The notes under the pieces were generated by a model. That model searched no databases. It was given only the letters and a program-made list of their open reading frames with translations, and was not told the DNA's origin. From contig JBCCBM010000005.1 of NCBI GenBank assembly GCA_039034015.1, positions 62,001-126,000 on the forward strand: a DNA stretch of 64,000 bases, given 5' to 3'. The position numbers and the translations under genes are program-made. Below, piece after piece: positions 1 through 7,768 of this stretch (the stretch's first letter is position 1; each line of letters starts with the position of its first letter). The stretch comes from Acuticoccus sp039034015. GTDB taxonomy: Bacteria > Pseudomonadota > Alphaproteobacteria > Rhizobiales > Amorphaceae.

Positions 1-3000
1 CCGCCGCAGCGGCGGCCAACTGGCGGACCGCGGGCGCTGCGTCCGCCGTCAGGCCCCGCACCTCGCCCGCAGCATCTGCAACGTTTTGCGCCGCGCGCGC
101 CGCATCGGTCACGATGGCGCCGATCTCGCCCTCCCGCGCGGACAGCGTTTCGGCAAGGCTGGCCGCGGCGGTTGTGGTGCGCCGCGCCCCATCGATGGTG
201 GCGGTGACGGCCTCACTTTGCCCGCCCAGCACCTCGGCAAAGCCGGCCACATCGCGCGCAATGCCACGCACCGCCTCTGGGTCGACCGCCGCGAGCACCG
301 CGCCAGCGTTCTCCACCCCCGGCCGCACGCTCTCAACAAGGCCCGGGAGCGCGGCGGCAAAGGTTTCTGTGTCGCCGAGCGCAGCGTTGGCCCGGGTGAT
401 GGCCGAGCGAATGTCGGGCGCTGCGGCCGACAAGGTGTCGGTCACAGTCGCAACCCCGGCCGCTGCGGTCTGCGCGGAGGTGACCAGCGCGGCAATCGGC
501 TCGTTTTGTGCAGCAAGGCCCGAGACGAACGACGAGGCATCGTCCACAAGGCGGAACACGGCCTGCGGATCAACGGATTGGAGCACTGTCCCTGCGTTCT
601 CAAGCCCCGGGCGAACGCTTGCCAAAATCTGAGGCAACTCGGCCGCAAAGGCTTCCGCAGAGCCCAGCGTCGCGTCCGCCCGCGTGATCGCAGATCGGAG
701 ATTTGGCGCGGCCTCTGCGAGCGTTGCGGTCACAGTTTGCGCGCCCGTCGCAGCGTCGCGCGCGGCGGATAAAAGGTCGGCAATCGGTTGGTTCTGTGCC
801 GCGAGGCCAGAGGCAAAGCGGGAGGCATCCCCCACCAAATCCTCAACGGCGGCCGGGTCGATGGACGCGAGCACGGTGCCCAGATTGTCAACGCCCGGCC
901 GCACACTTGCCAGGATCCCTGGAAGTTCAGCCGCAAACGCTTCGGCCGAGCCAAGGGTGGCGTCGGCCCGCGCGATCGCAGATCGGATTTGCGGCGCGGC
1001 CTCTGAGAGCGTTGTTGCCACGGTTTCAACGCCCGTCGCAGCGTCGCGCGCGGCAGCCACGAGGTCGGCAATCGGCTGGTTTTGTGCCGCAAGGCCAGAG
1101 GCAAAGCGAGAGACATCGCCGACCAGCGCCTCGACGGCGGCGGGGTCGATGGACGCGAGCACGGTGCCCAGATTGTCAACGCCCGGCCGCACGCTTGCAA
1201 GAATTCCTGGGAGTTCTGCCGCAAACGCTTCGGCCGAGCCAAGCGTCGCATCGGCGCGCACAATGGCGGAGCGGATCCTTGGCGCGGCCTCGGAGAGCGT
1301 GGTGGTCACCGTTTGCACGCCCGTTGCAGCGTCGCGCGCGGAAGCCACAAGGTCGGCGATCGGCTGGTTTTGTGCCGCAAGCCCGGAGGCGAAGCGGGAG
1401 GCATCCCCCACCAGCGCCTCAACGGCCGCCGGGTCGATGGACGCAAGCACTGTGCCCAGATTGTCTACGCCAGGCTGCACCCTTGCAAGGAGCCCTGGGA
1501 GTTCTGCGGCAAAGGCTTCGGCCGAGCCAAGCGTGGCGTCGGCGCGCGAAATGGCGGAGCGGATTTGTGGCGCAGCTTCGGAGAGCGTGGCGGTCACCGT
1601 TTCAACGCCGGTCGCAGCGTCGCGCGCGGCGGCCACAAGGTCGGCGATGGGGGCGTTTTGCGCTGCAAGGCCGGTGGCAAAGTCCGACGCGCCGGTGACA
1701 AGCGCCGTCACGGCTTCGGGGTCGATGGCGGCGATCACCGTTGCAAGGTCGTCCGCGGCGGGGCGCAGGCCAGCCGTCACCGCGCTGGCGCCCGATGCGG
1801 TGGCCTCCACATCGTCAAAAATCCGGCCGAGCTGGGGCGTGCGCGCGGCAATGATGTTGGCGACCGTGTTGATTTGGTCAGCCGCGGCGCCGGCCGTGTC
1901 GGCCAAGGTGGCGATGGTGTCCGCGCGGGACGAAAGGGCGTCGGTGACGGTGCGAACGCCCGCCACAATGTCGGTCACCGCCTCGGGGTCGATCGCGGCA
2001 AGGGCGCGGGAGAGGCCCTCAACGCTCTCTTCAAGCGGCGCCGCAAGGGCGGGAAGGCGCTCGGTTGCGGTGCGCACGGCCGCGGCGCTTGCGGCCGCAT
2101 CGTCCACGGTTTGCTGCACGGTGGGGATGGAGGTCGCCAGCCCGTCGGCGATGGTTTCAACGCCTCGGGCCGCCCCTTCCACGCTTGCCACCAACGGGCC
2201 GACACGGGGGGCCTCGGCGGCAAGGGCGTCGGCAACGGTGGCCGCGCCCGTCACGGTGCGATTGATGGCGTCCGCGTCGATGGCGCGGATGAGATCGCCC
2301 GCCTCGCCCACCCGGGCGCCAACCGAGGCCACAAGGTCAGGCACATCGGTGGAGGCGGTGCGCAAATTGTCGAAAAGTGCGGCGGCATCGCTCACCGATT
2401 GGCCGATCAAGTCGTTGCGCGATGCGATGGTGTCGGCAACGCCCGCAATGTTGGTGGCAGCGTTTGTGGCGGCCGTCACAAACGTTGTGAGCGCTGGCAC
2501 CTGGTTGGACACGTCCAGCGCGACGCGCTCGGCGGCGCCCACAATGCGGCCGACCCGCTCGGGCTCCACCGCGGCAACGGTTTGGGCGATGCGGTCTGCG
2601 ATGGGGCCGGCTTGGCGGGCCGCGAGGCGCACGTCGCCAAGGGCGGCGGCCGCATCGTCGATGGCGGTGCCGATGGTGCCCTGCCGTTCAGACAGCGTGG
2701 TGGTGAGACCGGCAATGTCGCTTGCGATGGTGCCGGCATTGTCGAGCGTTGCGCCAAGGGCCGTGGCGCGGCTCGCGATGGCGCCGGTGGCATCACGCAC
2801 ATTGGCAACGATGGCGCCCACCGCGTCACCGTCGATGGCCTCGGCGACGGTGGCAACGGCGCGCACGGCCTCGCCCACCGTGCCGGCCGCACTGTCAAGC
2901 TCGGCAACCAGGCCATCCACGCGGCCGACCACTGTGCCCGCCGTTTGGCCAATGCCCGGAAGCTCGCCGGTGAAGGCTTCCACGTTGCCCACGATGGTGT

Positions 3001-3703
3001 CGACCCGCTCGGGCCCGACTGCGTTGAGCAGTGCGTTCGCCCGTTCCACCACGCTGGTGATTTGGGGGGCGGCCGCGGCCACCTCGCGCCCCGCGGCCGA
3101 CATGTCGTTGATGAGGCCCGACACCTGGGGCGCGGCCGCGCTCAAAGTGCCGGTGAGGGTGTTGACGTTGACCACCACCTCGTCGAGCCGGGCGCGGTTG
3201 TCGCCCAAAAAGGTGTTCACCTCGCGCAAGGTGGTGTCGATCCGGCCAAGGACGGTCTGCGCACTGTCGAGCACATCGGTGAAGGCGCTGGTCTCGGCCT
3301 GAAGCGTTGGCAAATCGCCCTCGCCGGAGGTGAAGAGGCTCGGCGCATCCGGGCTCCCCCCGGTGAGCGAGAGATAGGCAATCCCCGTGAGGCCCTGGAA
3401 GCCGAGCTTTGCGGCCGTGTCGGTCTTCACCGGGGCGCGGGGGCTGATGCGTGCCAGGGCGATCACCGTGGAGCCGCCCGTTTCGGGGAAGGTCAACTGC
3501 GAGATTTCGCCAACGCGGATGCCGTTGAAGAACACCGAGCCGCCGGTGGAAAGCCCGGTCACCGGCTCGGGGAAGATGATGCGCACCGTTTCTGATGCGC
3601 CGGATTCAGAGGATTTATAGAGCCACCACAGCGAGCCCAGCGCCGCGGTGAGCACGATGACGACGAAGAGGCCGATGGCGACGTGGTTGGCGCGCGTTTC
3701 CAA
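1..3703 (-). CDS. mlaD: MlaD/MCE-family phospholipid-transport protein with very long repeat tail, 3' end outside window
   Basis: The product is predicted to be the inner-membrane-anchored substrate-binding component of an Mla retrograde phospholipid transporter. The frame stays open on the minus strand from a TTG start at 3703 to the window edge, over 1,230 codons without a stop. It begins METRANHVAIG, has one transmembrane segment at about residues 8-27, then an MCE domain at about 39-120 containing the motif GIRVGEI. The start is supported by GGAGAG a few bases upstream and lies 13 nt after the mlaF stop, which gives the operon order mlaE-mlaF-mlaD. Ordinary MlaD proteins are about 150-450 residues. 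Here the rest is alpha-helical, Ala/Val-rich and built from 96-residue repeats. Function of the tail is unknown; a periplasmic coiled or tube-like extension is inference. Confidence 0.88.
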   Translation of the reverse strand, partial: METRANHVAIGLFVVIVLTAALGSLWWLYKSSESGASETVRIIFPEPVTGLSTGGSVFFNGIRVGEISQLTFPETGGSTVIALARISPRAPVKTDTAAKLGFQGLTGIAYLSLTGGSPDAPSLFTSGEGDLPTLQAETSAFTDVLDSAQTVLGRIDTTLREVNTFLGDNRARLDEVVVNVNTLTGTLSAAAPQVSGLINDMSAAGREVAAAAPQITSVVERANALLNAVGPERVDTIVGNVEAFTGELPGIGQTAGTVVGRVDGLVAELDSAAGTVGEAVRAVATVAEAIDGDAVGAIVANVRDATGAIASRATALGATLDNAGTIASDIAGLTTTLSERQGTIGTAIDDAAAALGDVRLAARQAGPIADRIAQTVAAVEPERVGRIVGAAERVALDVSNQVPALTTFVTAATNAATNIAGVADTIASRNDLIGQSVSDAAALFDNLRTASTDVPDLVASVGARVGEAGDLIRAIDADAINRTVTGAATVADALAAEAPRVGPLVASVEGAARGVETIADGLATSIPTVQQTVDDAAASAAAVRTATERLPALAAPLEESVEGLSRALAAIDPEAVTDIVAGVRTVTDALSSRADTIATLADTAGAAADQINTVANIIAARTPQLGRIFDDVEATASGASAVTAGLRPAADDLATVIAAIDPEAVTALVTGASDFATGLAAQNAPIADLVAAARDAATGVETVTATLSEAAPQIRSAISRADATLGSAEAFAAELPGLLARVQPGVDNLGTVLASIDPAAVEALVGDASRFASGLAAQNQPIADLVASARDAATGVQTVTTTLSEAAPRIRSAIVRADATLGSAEAFAAELPGILASVRPGVDNLGTVLASIDPAAVEALVGDVSRFASGLAAQNQPIADLVAAARDAATGVETVATTLSEAAPQIRSAIARADATLGSAEAFAAELPGILASVRPGVDNLGTVLASIDPAAVEDLVGDASRFASGLAAQNQPIADLLSAARDAATGAQTVTATLAEAAPNLRSAITRADATLGSAEAFAAELPQILASVRPGLENAGTVLQSVDPQAVFRLVDDASSFVSGLAAQNEPIAALVTSAQTAAAGVATVTDTLSAAAPDIRSAITRANAALGDTETFAAALPGLVESVRPGVENAGAVLAAVDPEAVRGIARDVAGFAEVLGGQSEAVTATIDGARRTTTAAASLAETLSAREGEIGAIVTDAARAAQNVADAAGEVRGLTADAAPAVRQLAAAAA
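455..1894 (-). repeat. 288-bp (96-codon) tandem repeats inside the mlaD-like gene
   Basis: An anchor of the form gcccgtcgcagcg (with small changes) recurs at 743, 1031, 1319 and 1607, exactly 288 bp apart, with a weaker copy at 455. Each unit encodes 96 residues, including a conserved SIDPAAVEAL-like segment and a QNQPIADL-like segment. The units between 743 and 1606 are mostly identical by eye at DNA level. Diverged copies continue toward the window start and, with 270-290 bp spacing, up to about 3,000. All spacings keep the reading frame, as expected for coding tandem duplication. Confidence 0.9.
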
Positions 3704-3716
3704 GGGAGCTCTCCGG

Positions 3717-4505
3717 TTACTCGTGGGTCATGGCGGTTGGGGCGGGCTCAACAAAGCGCTGCCCCCGCTCACCGCGAAAGTATTCCTGCACCCAGGGGTG
3801 CGGATAGTCGAGAAGTTCAGGCACCGTGCCGGTCTTCACCACCTTGCGGTCGGCAAGGACGGCCACGCGGTCACACACCGAATGCAGACTGTCGAGGTCG
3901 TGGGTGACCATGTAGACGGTGAGGCCAAGGGTGTCGCGAAGGCGGGCGATGAGATCGTCGAACGCTGCGGCGCCAATGGGGTCAAGGCCCGAGGTCGGCT
4001 CGTCGAGGAACAGAAGTTCGGGGTCGATGGCAAGGGCGCGGGCAAGGCCGGCGCGCTTCACCATCCCGCCCGAAAGCTGGGAGGGCATGCGGTCGGCCGC
4101 AGCCCGCGGCAGACCCACAAGGTCGAGCTTCAAAAGCGCCAACTCGTCCATCAGCTGCCGGCTCATGGCAAAGTTTTCGCGCATGGGCACCTGGATGTTT
4201 TCCCGCACGGTCAGCGAGGAGAAGAGCGCCCCCATCTGGAAGAGGACGCCCGTGCGCCGCTCCAGCAAAACGCGCTCCGAATCTGACAGGGCGTCAAGAT
4301 CTTCCCCGAACATGTGGATGGTGCCGGCCGCCTTTGGCACAAGCCCGAGGATCGCGCGCATGAGCACCGATTTCCCCTGCCCCGATCCGCCCACGAAGCC
4401 CAGGATCTCGCCCTTTCGCACCTCAAGGTCGAGATCGCGAAAGACGGTAAAGTCCCCGAACGTGACCTTGGCGCCGCGCACCTCGATGACGGTTGGCGCG
4501 CTCAT
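3717..4505 (-). CDS. mlaF: Mla-type ABC transporter ATP-binding protein
   Basis: This 262-residue protein is the cytoplasmic ATPase that powers the MlaE permease. The Walker A motif GGSGQGKS is at residues 39-46, the signature LSGGM at 144-148, Walker B LLFLDEP at 164-170, and an H-loop VTHDL lies near 205. Length is normal for MlaF. The ATG at 4505 overlaps the mlaE stop by four bases (ATGA), so translation is probably coupled, and this excludes a longer upstream start inside mlaE. The MlaD-like gene follows 13 nt downstream. Confidence 0.95.
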   Translation of the reverse strand: MSAPTVIEVRGAKVTFGDFTVFRDLDLEVRKGEILGFVGGSGQGKSVLMRAILGLVPKAAGTIHMFGEDLDALSDSERVLLERRTGVLFQMGALFSSLTVRENIQVPMRENFAMSRQLMDELALLKLDLVGLPRAAADRMPSQLSGGMVKRAGLARALAIDPELLFLDEPTSGLDPIGAAAFDDLIARLRDTLGLTVYMVTHDLDSLHSVCDRVAVLADRKVVKTGTVPELLDYPHPWVQEYFRGERGQRFVEPAPTAMTHE

Positions 4506-5647
4506 ATGCCGATCGCCCCGAAGAAGACAGCAAAGAGGCCATCCACCACAATGACGAGGAAGATCGCCTTCACCACTGCGCTTGTGGTGTGGCGGCCCAG
4601 ACTCTCGGAGCTGCCGCCCACCTTCAGCCCCTCCATGCACGCCACAAGGCCGATGATCATCGCCATGAAGGGAGCCTTTGCCATCCCCACATAAAACTCC
4701 ACCGGCGTCACCGCCTCATTGAGGCGCTGGAGGAAGAGGTCGGGCGGGATATCAAGATAAGCCCAGGTGATGAGCGCGGCGCCCACCAGGGCTGCAATGT
4801 CGGACAAGAAGGTGAGGACGGGGAGCGCCAGGACGAGCGCGATCAAGCGCGGCACCACCAACACTTCCACAGGGTCAAGGCCAAGCACGTTAAGCGCGTC
4901 CACCTCTTCACGCATGCGCATGGAGCCGATTTCGGCCGTGAACGCGGAGCCTGAACGCCCGGCGACCAAGATGGCGGCGAGCAGGACGCCGATCTCCCGC
5001 AGGATGAGAACGCCGGCAAGATCGACCACAAAGAGGTCAGCGCCGAACGCCTGGAGGTAAAGCCCGCCCTGCTGCGCGATGATGAGGCCGATCAAAAAGC
5101 TCATCAGCATCACGATGGGGACGGCGCCGCGGCAGGTGCGGTCAAAGTTGGCGAGGATCGAGGTGATGCGAAGGCGGCGAAAGTGGGTGAAGGCGGTGGC
5201 GAGGCGAAGGCCGAACACCCCCAGGATCGACAGGAGCGCCACCGCATCGCGGCCGACCATGGCCATGGTCTCGCCAATCACCATCAGCCCGCGCACCACC
5301 ATGAAGGGGCGTGTGGGGCGCTCAATGGGCTCTGAGATGTGCCGCTCGATCTCGGCGAGCAAAAACTTTAGCCGCGGGTTCGCGTTTTCCAGGCCCACCG
5401 AGCGGCCGGCGAACTCCATTTTTGCGCGTTCGCGGTGGATGAGCCAGGCGCCGGCCGAATCGATGCCGTCCACCCCGCCCATGCAAAAGTCCACATGGCG
5501 CACGCCCTCAAGGGGGACATCGGTGAGCGCCGCTTCGGCGATAAGCGCGTGGGCGACGGTGAAATTGCCGGAAAGCTCAAGCCGCAAGGTGTCGCCACGC
5601 AAATTGCGCGTCACCCCAGGCTCGCTCTTTGGCGTCAATGCATCCAT
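4502..5647 (-). CDS. mlaE: MlaE-type permease with N-terminal STAS domain
   Basis: This 381-residue inner-membrane permease belongs to the MlaE family. Residues about 10-100 form a STAS-like domain (HVDFCMGGVDGIDSAG region), and the remainder is the MlaE membrane core with EIGVLLAAILVAGRSGSAF and MRMREEVDALNVLG motifs typical of the family. In E. coli the STAS partner MlaB is a separate protein; fusion to MlaE is common in alphaproteobacteria. ATG 5647 is preferred because a longer frame from 5773 would run into the divergent dgcN start, though no strong ribosome-binding site is visible. First gene of mlaE-mlaF-mlaD. Confidence 0.9.
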   Translation of the reverse strand: MDALTPKSEPGVTRNLRGDTLRLELSGNFTVAHALIAEAALTDVPLEGVRHVDFCMGGVDGIDSAGAWLIHRERAKMEFAGRSVGLENANPRLKFLLAEIERHISEPIERPTRPFMVVRGLMVIGETMAMVGRDAVALLSILGVFGLRLATAFTHFRRLRITSILANFDRTCRGAVPIVMLMSFLIGLIIAQQGGLYLQAFGADLFVVDLAGVLILREIGVLLAAILVAGRSGSAFTAEIGSMRMREEVDALNVLGLDPVEVLVVPRLIALVLALPVLTFLSDIAALVGAALITWAYLDIPPDLFLQRLNEAVTPVEFYVGMAKAPFMAMIIGLVACMEGLKVGGSSESLGRHTTSAVVKAIFLVIVVDGLFAVFFGAIGI

Positions 5648-5771
5648 TGCGTGTGGTGGCCCCACTCGAGTAGGCGATGTAACGGCATCGGATGGGTCCG
5701 TCACGTTAACGCTGGCAGGCTCGGCCCCCAAATGCCCTCCACTATGGCAAAAACCCCACAGGACGCCGCCC

Positions 5772-6782
5772 ATGGAACTCCACCGCCCTTATCTCCTGTT
5801 TCTGGGCGATGTGCCGGATGCGCTCGCGGCCAAAACGGGCCTTGGCATTGTCGACTGGCGGCGTGACTGGTGCGTTGGCCAATGGCGCTTGCCAGGCTGC
5901 AAGGCGGACGCAAAACTGCCCGAAATGACGGCCGCCGAAGGGGCCGCGGCGGGCGCCAAGACCATGGTGGTGGGCGTGGTGAATGCGGGCGGAAAGCTGC
6001 CCGAACACTGGCAGGACAGCATCGTGGCAGCGCTTGAGGCGGGGATGGATGTGGCCGCCGGCCTTCACCAGCGCATGGCCGACATTCCAAAGCTTGCCGA
6101 GACGGCGGCCAGGACCGGGCAGCGCCTCATTGATGTGCGCCGCTCCTCCCAGACCTTTGAGACCGGCAAGGGCACCAAGCGGCCGGGCAGGCGCCTCCTC
6201 ACCGTGGGCACGGACTGCTCTGTTGGGAAGAAATACACAGCACTGGCGCTGGAGGCCGGCATGGTGGAGGCGGGGCTCGACGCCAGCTTTTGTGCAACCG
6301 GGCAAACGGGGGTGTTCATCTCCGGCCGGGGCGCCGCCATTGACGCCGTGGTGGCGGACTTCATCTCGGGCGCTGCCGAGTGGCTCACCCCCGCCACCGC
6401 CCCGGATGCGTGGCAGGTGGTGGAGGGCCAGGGCTCGCTCTTCCACCCGTCCTTTGCGGGGGTGACGCTGGGCCTCCTCCACGGCGCTCAGCCCGACGCG
6501 TTTGTGGTTTGCCACGAGCCAACGCGCACCAAGATGCGCGGCGTTGCCCATCCGCTCCCCTCCATTCAGCAGGTGATCGACATGACGGTCGCCTGCGGGC
6601 AGCTCACCAACCCTGCGATCCGTCCGGTGGGCATTGCCATCAACACCGCAGCGCTCGATGAGACTGCCGCTCGCAAGGTGATCGACGAGACCGCCGCGGC
6701 GCACAACCTTCCCGCCAGCGACCCGGTTCGGTTCGGCGTTGCGCCGATCGTTGCCCACGTGAAGGAGGTGTTTGCCGCGTGA
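5772..6782 (+). CDS. dgcN: DUF1611-family protein, predicted D-glutamate N-acetyltransferase DgcN
   Basis: This 336-residue protein belongs to the DUF1611 family, whose members include DgcN, reported to acetylate D-glutamate in marine bacteria. A P-loop-like stretch GTDCSVGKKYT at residues 146-156 is the clearest motif and fits nucleotide or CoA binding. The ATG at 5772 is the first in-frame start compatible with the divergent mlaE promoter region. The gene overlaps dgcA by four bases (GTGA), so the two are co-translated. Family assignment is firm; the exact substrate rests on the pairing with an epimerase-family partner. Confidence 0.85.
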   Translation: MELHRPYLLFLGDVPDALAAKTGLGIVDWRRDWCVGQWRLPGCKADAKLPEMTAAEGAAAGAKTMVVGVVNAGGKLPEHWQDSIVAALEAGMDVAAGLHQRMADIPKLAETAARTGQRLIDVRRSSQTFETGKGTKRPGRRLLTVGTDCSVGKKYTALALEAGMVEAGLDASFCATGQTGVFISGRGAAIDAVVADFISGAAEWLTPATAPDAWQVVEGQGSLFHPSFAGVTLGLLHGAQPDAFVVCHEPTRTKMRGVAHPLPSIQQVIDMTVACGQLTNPAIRPVGIAINTAALDETAARKVIDETAAAHNLPASDPVRFGVAPIVAHVKEVFAA

Positions 6783-7756
6783 GATCGCTGACGGTTGTGG
6801 CCGAAACGTTCCCCATCCGCGGCGCGTTTCGCATCTCGCGTGAGAGCCGGACGGAGGCCAAAGTGGTGCGCGCCACCGTGTCTGACGGCACCCACGCGGG
6901 CCACGGCGAGTGCGTCCCCTACCCGCGCTATGGCGAAAGTGTGGACGGCGTGGTGGCGGCCCTCAAGGCCATGGCCGATGGCGTTGCGGCAGGTTTGACC
7001 GCTGAGGCGCTCCAGCACGCCATGCCCGCGGGGGCGGCCCGCTGCGCCCTAGACTGCGCCCTCCTCGACTATGAGGCCAAATCATCGGGAACGCCCGTTG
7101 CCGCGCGATTTGGCCTCACCGTGTCGCCCCTCACCACCGCCTACACCCTCTCCATCGACAGGCCTGAGGCGATGGCAGCCGCCGCCGCAGAGGCCAACTG
7201 GCCGATCCTTAAGGTGAAGCTTGGGGCAGGCACCGAGGATGCCGCCCGCATCCACGCCGTGCGCGCGGCCCGGCCCGATGCAACCATCTTGGTGGATGCC
7301 AACGAGGGCTGGGCGGACCAAATGCTCCTCACCAACCTGTCGGCCTGTGCCGAGGCCAAGGTGGCGCTGGTGGAACAGCCAATGCCCGCGGACCGCGACG
7401 GGATGCTTGCCACAATCTCCCACCCCGTGCCCATCTGCGCGGACGAAAGCGCCCACACCGCCGACGGGCTTGAGGCCTTGAAAGGCCGGTACGACGCGGT
7501 CAACGTCAAGCTCAACAAGACCGGCGGGCTCACAGGCGCGCTCGCCATGGTGGCGGCGGCGGAGCGGGCGGGGTTTCAGGTCATGGTGGGCTGCATGCTG
7601 GGCACCTCGCTTGCCATGGCGCCGGCCGCGTTCGCCGCCCAATCGGCGGACTATGTGGACCTTGATGGCCCGCTTCTTCTGGCCAAAGACCGGGAGCCTG
7701 CGCTGCGCTACGAGGGCGCGACGCTCCACCCGCCCGAGCCCGATCTTTGGGGCTGA
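6779..7756 (+). CDS. dgcA: Enolase-superfamily epimerase, predicted N-acetyl-D-glutamate racemase DgcA
   Basis: This 325-residue enzyme has the muconate-lactonizing/dipeptide-epimerase fold. The acid-base lysine of the KVK motif is K147, metal ligands are D173 (DANEGW), E200 (EQP) and D222 (ADES), and the second lysine is K247 (KLNKTGG). These mark it as an active 1,1-proton-transfer enzyme of the Ala-D/L-Glu epimerase branch. Paired with DgcN it is predicted to convert N-acetyl-D-glutamate to N-acetyl-L-glutamate, feeding D-amino acids into central metabolism. A cell-wall dipeptide epimerase role is the main alternative. The GTG start overlaps the dgcN stop. Confidence 0.85.
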   Translation: MRSLTVVAETFPIRGAFRISRESRTEAKVVRATVSDGTHAGHGECVPYPRYGESVDGVVAALKAMADGVAAGLTAEALQHAMPAGAARCALDCALLDYEAKSSGTPVAARFGLTVSPLTTAYTLSIDRPEAMAAAAAEANWPILKVKLGAGTEDAARIHAVRAARPDATILVDANEGWADQMLLTNLSACAEAKVALVEQPMPADRDGMLATISHPVPICADESAHTADGLEALKGRYDAVNVKLNKTGGLTGALAMVAAAERAGFQVMVGCMLGTSLAMAPAAFAAQSADYVDLDGPLLLAKDREPALRYEGATLHPPEPDLWG

Positions 7757-7768
7757 ACGAGGTTTTTC

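Noticed and set aside
684..3595. Two long plus-strand open frames (over 830 codons each) opposite the MlaD-like gene
   Set aside because: They are Ser/Ala- or Arg/Gly-rich antisense translations without homology; the minus-strand frame starts with a clear MCE domain and fits the operon.
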